A stretch of 10,404 bases of DNA, taken from contig SFNX01000133.1 in assembly GCA_004552595.1 (NCBI GenBank), positions 1-10,404 on the forward strand. Direction: 5' to 3'. This document shows positions 1 through 6,180 of the stretch, one piece after another. This DNA comes from Lachnospiraceae bacterium (GTDB lineage: Bacteria > Bacillota > Clostridia > Lachnospirales > Lachnospiraceae). The notes beneath the pieces were generated by a model. It did no database searches and was not told where the DNA came from. It saw nothing but the letters and a program-made list of their open reading frames with translations. The position numbers and the translations under genes are program-made. Positions within the stretch are counted from its first letter, which is position 1, and each line of letters begins with the position of its first letter.

Positions 1-231
1 GTCTATTTTTCTGTCAATTTCAACATTCTTGAATGATCCAAACACACTGACAAAAGTATCCATCCCCTCTGCCCACGCTTTAATCTTTACTTTGCCAAGC
101 TTCTCAAGTTTATTTGTTGTCTGCTCTTTTTGACTTTCAAATTTCTTTTTTGCACTGTCATAAAGGGTCTGCGCTTCATTAATTAGTCTTTCAATTTCCT
201 CTTTATGCGTGATTGGTTCTAAAAGTCCCAT
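1..231 (-). CDS. N-terminal part of an unrecognised coiled-coil protein (runs off the left edge)
   Basis: The reading frame starts at an ATG at 231 and stays open for 77 codons to the window edge, so the C-terminal part is missing. A ribosome site (AGAGGT) lies about 8 bases before the ATG. The product begins MGLLEPITHKEEIERLINEA. Residues 10-45 are rich in Glu, Lys and Gln with a heptad-like pattern, which suggests an amphipathic helix or coiled coil. It is followed by LGKVKIKAWAEGMDTFVSVF and a KNVEID stretch. No signal peptide or membrane segment is visible in this part. I do not recognise a named domain and do not assign a function. It is transcribed separately from the next gene, because a hairpin terminator lies between them. 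Confidence 0.7.
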   Translation of the reverse strand, partial: MGLLEPITHKEEIERLINEAQTLYDSAKKKFESQKEQTTNKLEKLGKVKIKAWAEGMDTFVSVFGSFKNVEIDRKID

Positions 232-267
232 TTGAAATACCTCTATAATAATCATTCTAACTTTTTC

Positions 268-295
268 ATTCTATCATATATATTGAATTAATGAA
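268..295 (-). promoter_or_regulatory. Possible promoter of the left-edge coiled-coil gene
   Basis: On the minus strand a TTCATT (290-295) and a TAGAAT (268-273) are 16 bases apart, upstream of the ATG at 231. The region is very AT-rich, so alternative placements exist, such as TTGATT at 294-299. Tentative. Confidence 0.3.
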
Positions 296-311
296 TCAAT
301 ACTTAATGTAA

Positions 312-344
312 AAGCCGGTGATATATGTCTCATACCACCGGCTT
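312..344 (-). terminator. Hairpin terminator after the zinc-ribbon/DUF6591-like gene
   Basis: AAGCCGGTG (312-320) pairs perfectly with CACCGGCTT (336-344), giving a 9-bp GC-rich stem with a 15-base loop. It lies 26 bases past the stop codon of the minus-strand gene at 370. Read on the minus strand the stem is followed by a short T run (TTTTAC). The T run is modest, so this is a likely but not ideal intrinsic terminator. Confidence 0.65.
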
Positions 345-369
345 ATTTATAAGTATCATATAGAATAAA

Positions 370-1224
370 TTAATACAAATCCAGCATCTTCTGATTAATT
401 CTGTTAGTAACTTCCAAATAATACTTTGCATCCGCTGTAGACATCTCTCTCTCATCATATTTTTCTACAGCTTCAGCAAATTCACCATACTTTTCCATAA
501 TAGATGCGTATTCACCAAGCATTGTTACTGCATTTCCTGGATCATCCATATATTTTTTCATAAATAATATGTATTCATCCATAAATTCCTCATAGCTATC
601 AAGGAATGCTTTAAGCTCTGGATCTACTCCATCTGCAGTTTGAGCTGGTTTTGTTTCCTTAGCTTCTTCAGGCTTTTTTTCGTCCGAAGATACATCATTG
701 CTATTACCAACATTGTTATTAGTTGTGTCAATCTGAATTTCTGGTGCATCATCCTTGTCCTCCACTACATAACCTGCTTCAGCATATTCCTTATCAGTCG
801 GTGTTTTCAAAAAACCTATCTTCTTACCCTGACTTATGCCAGCAAACAAGCAAAATATCGCAAGTACTAAAGCTATAATTGTAAATCCTTTAAGCCTATA
901 CTTCTGACTTAGACAGAATATTGCCCCTACGATTATTGCAAGTGACAGTATGATTGTTATAATTGGTGGATCTGAATTGTAATCTACTATTGCTATGAAT
1001 AAAAGAATTACACCAAAGAATTTACTAAATTTCTCAAACCCCGTCTCTTCTCTCTTAACCTTTCGCTTACTATTCTTTTTAGATATTACGTCATCATTCT
1101 GATTCATTCGGTCAAATTCATTACCTCTTACCTCGTTAGCAAAGCCGTCAACAGTGCTACCGCAATTAGTACAGAACTTAACTCCCTCCGGTATTTCATT
1201 ACCACAATTTCTACAATAAGCCAT
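370..1224 (-). CDS. Zinc-ribbon membrane protein with C-terminal DUF6591-like domain
   Basis: The 284-residue product opens with a zinc ribbon: Cys4, Cys7, Cys18 and Cys21 in CRNCGNEI...FCTNCGS. A basic linker (residues 48-60, KKNSKRKVKRE) follows. Then come three hydrophobic segments at about 66-81, 87-105 and 112-130. A low-complexity acidic, Asn/Ser/Thr-rich stretch (about 155-200) leads to a helical C-terminal domain (about 200-284) rich in Tyr, Met and Glu. That domain resembles DUF6591, a domain of unknown function that occurs with zinc ribbons in Firmicutes. The most likely topology has the ribbon in the cytoplasm and, with three membrane spans, the C-terminal domain outside. The ATG has a good ribosome site (GGAGG, 9 bases upstream) inside the end of the Xre gene, 4 bases away, so the two are co-transcribed. 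The function is unknown; a membrane sensor or anchor is possible. Confidence 0.85.
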   Translation of the reverse strand: MAYCRNCGNEIPEGVKFCTNCGSTVDGFANEVRGNEFDRMNQNDDVISKKNSKRKVKREETGFEKFSKFFGVILLFIAIVDYNSDPPIITIILSLAIIVGAIFCLSQKYRLKGFTIIALVLAIFCLFAGISQGKKIGFLKTPTDKEYAEAGYVVEDKDDAPEIQIDTTNNNVGNSNDVSSDEKKPEEAKETKPAQTADGVDPELKAFLDSYEEFMDEYILFMKKYMDDPGNAVTMLGEYASIMEKYGEFAEAVEKYDEREMSTADAKYYLEVTNRINQKMLDLY

Positions 1225-1228
1225 AACT

Positions 1229-1558
1229 TCATTCCTCCATTTTCTTATCCTCGCCTGGTCGTATCACTTTATAACCATATGACTCTAGAAGTGCTATTAT
1301 TTCAGCGGTTATATTTACTTCCAGATCAACATCCTTATAATTAATGCTGTTTATTATGCGATAAACATCATCAACCGAAACATGAATAGCCTCAGAAAGC
1401 CTTTTTAAATTGTCTCTATCTGGAATACCACCATTTGTTTCCCACTTTGCAATCGCAGATTTCGAGACATTAATTTTTTCTGCAAGCTCTTCCTGCGTCA
1501 TATGCAGGCATTTACGCCTATCAGCAATAAATCTACCCAAACTCATTTTTAACCCCAT
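1229..1558 (-). CDS. Xre/Cro-CI family helix-turn-helix regulator
   Basis: This is a 109-residue DNA-binding protein. An HTH_3/Xre domain fills residues about 6-70, with the recognition unit MTQEELAEKINVSKSAIAKW at residues 20-39 and IPDRDNLKRLSEAIHVSVDDVY completing the five-helix fold. A C-terminal tail (71-109) is short, acidic and helical and could dimerise. I chose the ATG at 1558 because AAGGAAGG sits about 9 bases before it. The frame is open further upstream to a TTG at 1606 with no ribosome site. The next gene starts 4 bases downstream, so the pair is an operon. Such regulators often repress their own promoter, and a small inverted repeat lies just upstream at 1581-1602. The targets are unknown; the adjacent zinc-ribbon membrane protein is the obvious partner. 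Confidence 0.88.
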   Translation of the reverse strand: MGLKMSLGRFIADRRKCLHMTQEELAEKINVSKSAIAKWETNGGIPDRDNLKRLSEAIHVSVDDVYRIINSINYKDVDLEVNITAEIIALLESYGYKVIRPGEDKKMEE

Positions 1559-1580
1559 AGTATTCAGCCTTCCTTTCATC

Positions 1581-1602
1581 GTATTATTTGACCAATTAAT
1601 AC
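1581..1602. promoter_or_regulatory. Inverted repeat upstream of the Xre gene, possible autoregulatory operator
   Basis: GTATTA (1581-1586) and TAATAC (1597-1602) form a 6-bp inverted repeat with a 10-base spacer, ending about 23 bases before the chosen ATG. Position fits a site for the Xre protein, but the arms are short and AT-rich and could be chance. No convincing -35/-10 pair was found in this 110-base leader. Confidence 0.25.
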
Positions 1603-1669
1603 TCAAATCACTTTTTGATTACCCTACGTAAACATTTGCTTGGTATATGTATAAAATACGATTTTTTAC

Positions 1670-1700
1670 AAAAAAATATCCCCACCAAAAAGGTGAGGAT
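1670..1700 (-). terminator. Intrinsic terminator after the kinase/HTH unit
   Basis: On the minus strand ATCCTCACC pairs with GGTGGGGAT across a loop of five T (1678-1700). The 9-bp stem has one G-T wobble and is followed by ATTTTTTT (1670-1677). It lies 20 bases past the stop codon of the gene at 1720, so it closes that transcript and separates it from the Xre operon. Confidence 0.85.
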
Positions 1701-1719
1701 GTAATAATTTTATAACTAT

Positions 1720-2169
1720 TTAGTCTGCAGATATTTTCTTTAGCCCATATTCTTCAAGTCGCTCATCAATCTTAAACATATCATAATGTCTGCTGTTTAT
1801 TTCTGTAATAAGACAAGCATCACGTCTATCTTTACCATATAGTGGATTCATTCCATATAGCTTTAATGCTTTGCTAGTTTCATCAACGGAAAAATGCCCA
1901 GCTATACAGAACCTAATGATTAAATCTCTATTCTTCGTATGTTTCTCCATACGCATAAGCTGCTCACCGTATGATTCAGAAACCCCGGATTGGATGTATA
2001 TATCCTTAAAGAAAATCCTTTTGGCCTCTACTATATCCTTCATATAATAATAGAAGGCTTTTTTCTCATCTATCATAGAACTGCTATTTTCTTTATAAAA
2101 TTGCTGAAGCTGATCTGGTCTCATTGATTTTAAAATTTCTTCAACTTCGTATGTGGATTTTTCTTGCAT
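1720..2169 (-). CDS. Degenerate Xre-like helix-turn-helix protein paired with a protein kinase
   Basis: This 149-residue protein has a helical N-terminus (1-50) and then a Cro/CI-like helical domain at about 53-118. SGVSESYGEQLMRM occupies the HTH position, followed by IIRFCIAGHFSVDETSKALK and the signature LYGMNPLYGKDRRDACLI. In the Clostridia family that this recalls, the same place reads SYGYQI.. and LYPRNRRDA. Those proteins are Xre-like and commonly sit beside a Ser/Thr kinase. Here the recognition helix is unusual (GEQLMRMEKHTKNR), so it may bind protein rather than DNA. The ATG overlaps the kinase stop codon (TAATG), and the ribosome site AAGGAG lies inside the kinase end, indicating translational coupling. 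It may be a kinase substrate or output regulator; that is inference. Confidence 0.75.
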   Translation of the reverse strand: MQEKSTYEVEEILKSMRPDQLQQFYKENSSSMIDEKKAFYYYMKDIVEAKRIFFKDIYIQSGVSESYGEQLMRMEKHTKNRDLIIRFCIAGHFSVDETSKALKLYGMNPLYGKDRRDACLITEINSRHYDMFKIDERLEEYGLKKISAD

Positions 2170-2996
2170 TATTGCTCCTTTAGCACTAATTCACCTAACG
2201 CTAGTATCATTTCATATGCTGTATATCTGTCATTTGGTTCAAGACTAATACTCTTTTCTATAATATCCCAGACAGGTCCTTCAGCTTTTGCCTCTTTAGG
2301 AATGCAACCTGTGATCATTTCGTTTAGTAGGACACCTACAGCATATATATCTGTCTTTTCTGAAGAAGCTGAGAAACCATAGCCAAATTGCTCCGGTGCT
2401 GCATAATACTGTGTCGCAAAAAGTTTAGTATCTTGGATTTCTTCTTCTTTGTACCATTTAGCCACATTCATATCGAGTAAGTATATCTTACCATCGTATG
2501 AGAGAATGACATTTGCTGGCTTTACATCTCTATGTATTATTGGTCTTTCAAGACTATGAAGCTCTGCCAATATTTGCAACACATCGATTGCAACATTCAT
2601 AGCAGTCCTTTGGTTAAGGAGCATACCCCTTTCATGTATAACTTCTTCTAACGTCTCTCCATCAATATATTCTTCTATAATAACTAGATTATTTGTACCC
2701 TCATAGATTTTTTCTATCTTAGGCATATTCTTAACAGGATGGTCATAGAGATATCTGTAAACACTTAAATCATAGTCTTTTAAGTATTTCTTAACGTGTT
2801 TCTTACTAGTCTCGTACTCTTTTACTAAAAATACATTCTGCTTTGAACCGAGTTGCCCAATTTCTTCATATTCGGAAAGTTCAAGGACTTGTTCGTCTGT
2901 AAGTCCCTTGTATGGATTATTAAGGCTTGCCTGAAATTCATCTTCTGATTCATATGTTTCACTTTCATCGATTTTATTAACAAACTGGCTGTGCAC
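2169..2996 (-). CDS. Ser/Thr protein kinase (Hanks type), cytoplasmic, with a DMN in place of DFG
   Basis: The 275-residue protein is a single kinase domain without a membrane segment or sensor domain. Visible motifs are a degenerate glycine loop (GQLGSKQNVFLV, 47-58), the likely ATP lysine in HVKKYL (69 or 70) and the catalytic loop IHRDVKPANVIL (Asp157, Lys159, Asn162). The metal-binding Asp175 lies in LLDMNVAKW, where most kinases have DFG. They continue with AAPEQ (199-203), TDIYAVG (215-221) and Arg257. All key catalytic residues are kept, so activity is likely. The start is a GTG at 2996 that overlaps the zinc-ribbon gene by 20 bases; no ATG occurs before residue 91 and the ribosome site is weak, so translation is probably coupled. 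It shares its stop with the start of the HTH gene. Its substrate is unknown. Confidence 0.87.
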   Translation of the reverse strand: MHSQFVNKIDESETYESEDEFQASLNNPYKGLTDEQVLELSEYEEIGQLGSKQNVFLVKEYETSKKHVKKYLKDYDLSVYRYLYDHPVKNMPKIEKIYEGTNNLVIIEEYIDGETLEEVIHERGMLLNQRTAMNVAIDVLQILAELHSLERPIIHRDVKPANVILSYDGKIYLLDMNVAKWYKEEEIQDTKLFATQYYAAPEQFGYGFSASSEKTDIYAVGVLLNEMITGCIPKEAKAEGPVWDIIEKSISLEPNDRYTAYEMILALGELVLKEQ

Positions 2997-3222
2997 TCAA
3001 AAATGCACCACATTCATCACAAATCCAGACCATTTCGTCATCAATATCGAGTGATTCATTAATCAGGATCTGACCGCACCCTTTACAAATCCAATACGGC
3101 AAGTCATTGCTGTAGCCCTTTTGCATAGGAAGAGATGCCTTACATCTTGTACAAAACTCTTCTTTAGGACGATCAATTAATTTAAATTTTTGTTTTAACC
3201 CATAGATAAACTCATGAAACAT
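2977..3222 (-). CDS. Small zinc-ribbon protein with three CxxC pairs
   Basis: The 81-residue protein has CTRC (24-27), CKGC (46-49) and CDEC (68-71) plus a final Cys81, with aromatic residues before the second and third pairs (PYWICKGCG, VWICDECG). This spacing fits one complete zinc ribbon plus an extra half site, or two interleaved rubredoxin-like knuckles. The N-terminus (1-20) is amphipathic and basic. The ATG at 3222 is preceded by a weak AGGT. The 3' end overlaps the kinase start by 20 bases, and the gene follows a truncated membrane-protein gene by 15 bases, so it was probably the second gene of an older operon. Related zinc-ribbon proteins in Clostridia continue beyond this point, so C-terminal shortening is possible. 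The function is unknown; an adaptor for the kinase is conceivable. Confidence 0.72.
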   Translation of the reverse strand: MFHEFIYGLKQKFKLIDRPKEEFCTRCKASLPMQKGYSNDLPYWICKGCGQILINESLDIDDEMVWICDECGAFLSAQPVC

Positions 3223-3237
3223 AATAAAACCTAACTA

Positions 3238-3456
3238 TTACTGTTTAGAAATTTTCTCCTCAGCCTCTTTAATAGCTTTTATTCTGCGATACATACCAGG
3301 ATGATCATACTGAGTAAACTCTATAAATGGATGAGGATTAACATTAACAAGAAACATTATAGGTGTAACGATATAACTATAGACAACAAAATAAACATAG
3401 TAGTTGGCATATGTAATATCAAATGATTCCCTAACCCAAATTATGTATCTTATAAA
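3238..3456 (-). pseudogene. 3' remnant of a membrane-protein gene, cut off at the AbiE junction
   Basis: Downstream of the AbiEii stop codon the same frame continues open for 72 codons to a TAA at 3238-3240. It has no start codon near its beginning; the first Met is at codon 33. The translation reads like a real protein tail: FDITYANYYVYFVVYSYIVT starts a hydrophobic segment, followed by PIMFLVNVNPHPFIEF, then YDHPGMYRRIKAIKEAEEKI and a final SKQ. This suggests a last transmembrane helix and a basic cytoplasmic tail. The zinc-ribbon gene starts 15 bases after it, which is operon-like spacing. I infer the 3' end of the gene that once led the kinase operon, its 5' part lost when AbiE arrived. 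An internal start at that Met giving a tiny peptide is possible but unsupported by a ribosome site. Confidence 0.55.
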
Positions 3457-4254
3457 TTATAAATCCTTGAGAAAATCTACAATTCCTTTTGCGATAACTT
3501 CAATTTCATCGTCGAACCATCTTTGTCTGGATGTAGAAATAAGTTTCAAATAGTGCTTGTCCTTAAACGAATTCTCCACCCTTCTCACAATATCTACCAT
3601 AGTATTTTCACGCATCATAGCATCGTCAAAAATCAACAATTTAATATATTGCAAGAATTTTTCCTTATTCAGATAATCCTTCAAATAATATACATCATAT
3701 ATGTCTTTATATCTCTTGTCATTGACACCAAAGATGAGCAAAGCTCTTAATTTTTCTACAACGGATTGTTCTCTGGAATTTTTCAGCAAACTGGCACCTT
3801 CATCATCCATACAAACATCAAAACAATATTCTTCCTGCTCTAATTCCAAATGCTTATGTACCCCTATATCAATTTTACTTTCAACAGAAGTACCTTCATT
3901 ATCTGTAATCCGAACCTTAATTGACTTTCCATGATAATCTTGATGCTTAAGTTCCTCAATACTTCCTACAATTTCTAAATTGATCTCCGGAATGCAGTTC
4001 AATTTCTCTATAAATGCTCTAATAGATTCATCCTCTATGGAATAATGAATAAAATCCAAATCAATATCTCTAGTAGCACGCCTATTATTATTAGTCAGAC
4101 TTCTCATAACCACACCGCCCTTGACCGTCACATTTCTGTTCAAAGGACCTATTGCAATGGCTTTTAACACAATATCCTGACACACTCTGGCCGCTGCCAA
4201 TTCTCTTGTCAGTCCATCTTCATAGTACATATCCATCATTTCCTGTAAATTCAT
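3457..4254 (-). CDS. abiEii: AbiEii toxin, nucleotidyltransferase of a type IV toxin-antitoxin system
   Basis: AbiEii proteins are nucleotidyltransferases of the DNA polymerase beta-like superfamily that block growth, with AbiEi as repressor and antitoxin; the pair can give abortive phage resistance. The 265-residue product (numbered here with one extra N-terminal residue) shows KGGVVMRSL (46-54) as the first NTase motif and RATRDIDLDF (60-69) with the paired metal-binding Asp64 and Asp66. The third and fourth motifs are VVEKLRALL (166-174) and KRYKDIYDVYYL (181-192). The length fits the family. I chose the ATG at 4254, with GAGG 11 bases upstream; a TTG one codon earlier at 4257 is nearer to the ribosome site and cannot be excluded. 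The antitoxin gene ends at 4258, so the two are directly adjacent and coupled. All motifs are intact, so the toxin is probably active. Confidence 0.9.
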   Translation of the reverse strand: MNLQEMMDMYYEDGLTRELAAARVCQDIVLKAIAIGPLNRNVTVKGGVVMRSLTNNNRRATRDIDLDFIHYSIEDESIRAFIEKLNCIPEINLEIVGSIEELKHQDYHGKSIKVRITDNEGTSVESKIDIGVHKHLELEQEEYCFDVCMDDEGASLLKNSREQSVVEKLRALLIFGVNDKRYKDIYDVYYLKDYLNKEKFLQYIKLLIFDDAMMRENTMVDIVRRVENSFKDKHYLKLISTSRQRWFDDEIEVIAKGIVDFLKDL

Positions 4255-4257
4255 CAA

Positions 4258-4800
4258 CTAAAATACCTCATCCCTTAGTGCTTTCCAAATCATTTTACTC
4301 TTCGGAAAAATATCAGCATATTCCTGTATTCTCCAAATCTGTAAATCCTCAATTATCTTTCTATAATTACCAAGAATCTCTTTATATAAATCATATGACA
4401 TAGTATTCTTGTTTCTTAAAAGCTCAATTAACATTCTCTCTTTGTCGTATATCTTAACCATTACACCATTTATATTCGTTTCCGTTACTCCCAACATCAA
4501 CAAGTCATCTCTTACATAAATCTGAACAATCCTCTGATCCAACAATTTAGCTGCCTTTGCCTTCGTTGCGATATGGTACTTTTCCGGAATTACATCCGTT
4601 AAGTCATGACAATAAAATGCATACTCCCCTGTTAGGATTGCATTTGGATATTTTTTGAAAATAATTTCCAATTCATTGGAATAGCGTTTAGTCGAATACA
4701 AACCGGACTCTACACGATAAATACACTCTTCCGCTACAGCCTTTTCTAATTGGTAATCATTACCATATTTATTTATGCACTCTGTATATGTTAAAATCAT
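4258..4800 (-). CDS. abiEi: AbiEi antitoxin and transcriptional repressor of a type IV toxin-antitoxin system
   Basis: The 180-residue protein fits AbiEi: an N-terminal winged helix-turn-helix (about 1-38, YTECINKYGNDYQLEKAVAE then YRVESGLYS as the wing) and a C-terminal antitoxin domain. The latter includes AILTGEYAFYCHDL (54-67), the PEKYHIAT strand (72-79) and KIYDKERMLIELLRNK (115-130), where family members have a similar ER-x-LxxLLR motif. AbiEi represses its own promoter by binding inverted repeats and neutralises AbiEii without stable contact (known of the family). Here the ATG at 4800 has a GAGGTG site 7 bases upstream, and a striking palindrome and promoter lie just beyond. The toxin gene follows with a 3-base gap. 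No truncation is visible. Confidence 0.87.
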   Translation of the reverse strand: MILTYTECINKYGNDYQLEKAVAEECIYRVESGLYSTKRYSNELEIIFKKYPNAILTGEYAFYCHDLTDVIPEKYHIATKAKAAKLLDQRIVQIYVRDDLLMLGVTETNINGVMVKIYDKERMLIELLRNKNTMSYDLYKEILGNYRKIIEDLQIWRIQEYADIFPKSKMIWKALRDEVF

Positions 4801-4808
4801 TTTAGTTC

Positions 4809-4839
4809 ACCTCGGTAAAACTTTGGTTTTTTCCGACCT
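4809..4839. promoter_or_regulatory. Second, degenerate AbiEi-type inverted repeat overlapping the ribosome site
   Basis: ACCTCGGTAAAAC (4809-4821) repeats the arm of the palindrome at 4877-4915. Facing it at 4827-4839 is a poor inverse copy (about 9 of 13 positions match). The repeat lies between the -10 box and the start codon, and the intact half overlaps the GAGGTG ribosome site (4808-4813). It could be a second AbiEi site and, in RNA, a weak hairpin hiding the ribosome site. Confidence 0.55.
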
Positions 4840-4846
4840 CTACTTA

Positions 4847-4875
4847 AATATACACTGTTTTTGTTTTTTTGTCAA
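4847..4875 (-). promoter_or_regulatory. Near-consensus promoter of the abiE operon
   Basis: On the minus strand TTGACA (4870-4875, perfect -35) and TATATT (4847-4852, five of six) are exactly 17 bases apart. The expected start of transcription is near 4840, about 40 bases before the abiEi ATG. It is the strongest promoter in the window, sits directly next to the upstream palindrome and reads only into abiE and the genes beyond. Confidence 0.87.
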
Positions 4876-4876
4876 A

Positions 4877-4915
4877 GTAAACCTCGGTAAAAAATATATT
4901 TTTACCGAGGTTTAC
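4877..4915. promoter_or_regulatory. Perfect 17-bp-arm palindrome, probable AbiEi operator
   Basis: GTAAACCTCGGTAAAAA (4877-4893) and its exact reverse complement (4899-4915) flank five bases ATATA. The palindrome ends one base from the -35 box of the abiE promoter. Perfect arms of this length in AT-rich DNA are not expected by chance. A repressor site for AbiEi is the best reading; it is not a terminator of a neighbouring gene because no gene ends here and the arms are followed by no T run outside the stem. Confidence 0.75.
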
Positions 4916-5068
4916 CAAACTTTTTGCATTCTCTTAATATTCATATACTATTTTATAACTAATTCTGTGGCTACTGGGATAACACAATCTGCATATTGGT
5001 ACCTCTTGTGATTTCTTTGGTTTATTCTTTCGCCAATAATTATATTGAGCTTTCCTGACAAATTAGCA

Positions 5069-5106
5069 AAAGCTGCCGCATCAACTTTAAGTGATACGGC
5101 AGCTTT
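5069..5106 (-). terminator. Hairpin terminator after oleate hydratase
   Basis: Arms 5069-5083 and 5092-5106 pair over 15 positions with one G-U wobble on the minus-strand RNA; the core is AAAGCTGCCG against CGGCAGCTTT, with an 8-base loop. It lies 22 bases beyond the stop codon at 5128. The following T run is short (TTTTGCTAATTT), so it could also act as an RNA-stabilising 3' end. From 4916 to 5068 I see no supportable gene or site. Confidence 0.75.
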
Positions 5107-5127
5107 GTATATTATTGGCTGATTATC

Positions 5128-6180
5128 TTACTTAATTAAACCACTTTCTCTAAGTAGAATTTCTACATCGGTTCCTTCTACAGCCTTAAGTACTTTCTTT
5201 AATAGAATCTTTTCTTTGAAAGTCATCGGAAGTTCGTCAATGGTTTTCTTATCAATTGCATAATATGCAGCACGAAGTAATTCTCTTACATCATACTTGG
5301 AACCCCAAACCTCCGGAACACCTCTGTCAACGTTAAGAAGTGTATATACCGCTTCCATACCGGTTCTGATAGAGTACTCTGTTGTAAAAATGGTATCTCT
5401 TGGAGTTTCTGCAAACTGACCAACAAATGCAAAGTTTACGGCCCCCTTAGGAACTACCAGCGGCCTGTCCTCTTCCTTTCTAGGCTGGAAGAATGCGTTA
5501 ATATATGGCATGAAACAGGTTGTTGTATTACAACGATTCTTTGCCCAATCATCAATCTTATCTGTTGGAACTCCAATATGGTACAGCCATTCACGGCATA
5601 CCTCTTCTCCGGTACAGTCACGCATAGCCTTCTTTACGTAATTACCTTCTTTGTTGGTAGAAAGTGAATATACCCAAATAAGAACCGTATTTTTATCCTG
5701 TGCCTTGAACTGTGGCTGACGATTAATTGTCCATGAAAGATACCAGTTATCTGTGCTGTCCTTTACTGTAACAATACCCCCGGTTGTAACTTTTCCTTCT
5801 CTTGGATCTCTCTTGCACACACCAATGATCTTCTGAATAATTTCTTCGTCTGAAGTTTCAACTGTTGCACTCATCCAGTTCGTCGCTTCAACGTCACTAC
5901 AGAATTTCTCCGGATTACCATACTCACCGTTCTTAGCCTGTGCAGCTATATTTTTCCACAAATCCCATGACTCACCTTCGCCATTCTTGATATTGCTAAG
6001 ATCCGGTGCAGTATTCTGATCACCATAGCAAGAGGTATCAGTACAGCAACCATTAGTTATGAACACCAGATCATCCTCAACAAGATCGATAGTATCTGTC
6101 TTTCCATCCTTCTCATATACAATCTGAGTTGCAACCTTCTTTCCATTTTCGTCCTTAATGACAACATTTTTTACATCCAT
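5128..6180 (-). CDS. C-terminal fragment of oleate hydratase (second frame)
   Basis: This frame encodes the C-terminal 60 percent of the enzyme. The first Met at 6180 is only an internal residue (GMDVKNVV); the homologous sequence already starts six codons earlier with VTVEFG. Typical family stretches are DDLVFITNGCCTDTSCYGD (37-55), the WYLSWTINRQPQF region (about 146-158), TTTCFMPYINAFFQPR (219-234), FAFVGQFAETPRDTIFTTEY (250-269, near the flavin) and the all-helical C-terminal domain, the part used for membrane contact in studied members. No ribosome site precedes 6180, so it is probably not made as a separate protein. Confidence 0.7.
   Translation of the reverse strand: MDVKNVVIKDENGKKVATQIVYEKDGKTDTIDLVEDDLVFITNGCCTDTSCYGDQNTAPDLSNIKNGEGESWDLWKNIAAQAKNGEYGNPEKFCSDVEATNWMSATVETSDEEIIQKIIGVCKRDPREGKVTTGGIVTVKDSTDNWYLSWTINRQPQFKAQDKNTVLIWVYSLSTNKEGNYVKKAMRDCTGEEVCREWLYHIGVPTDKIDDWAKNRCNTTTCFMPYINAFFQPRKEEDRPLVVPKGAVNFAFVGQFAETPRDTIFTTEYSIRTGMEAVYTLLNVDRGVPEVWGSKYDVRELLRAAYYAIDKKTIDELPMTFKEKILLKKVLKAVEGTDVEILLRESGLIK

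Noticed and set aside
640..870. Plus-strand open frame of 76 codons, hydrophobic
   Set aside because: It lies antisense within the zinc-ribbon membrane protein gene, has no ribosome site, and its composition mirrors that gene.
2825..3013. 62-codon minus-strand frame overlapping the kinase start
   Set aside because: It is an out-of-frame reading of the kinase N-terminus and the zinc-ribbon gene end, without a ribosome site or recognisable sequence.
4877..4915. Palindrome read as an intrinsic terminator
   Set aside because: No gene ends near it, it borders a -35 box, and its arm recurs next to the abiEi start, which fits a regulator site better.
4950..5127. Frame continuing about 59 codons past the oleate hydratase stop, and a second minus-strand frame with a CxxC-like PICRLCYP stretch
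   Set aside because: Neither has a usable start codon with a ribosome site, the frames overlap each other and the first crosses the terminator hairpin. Chance open frames in 3' untranslated DNA are the simpler reading.
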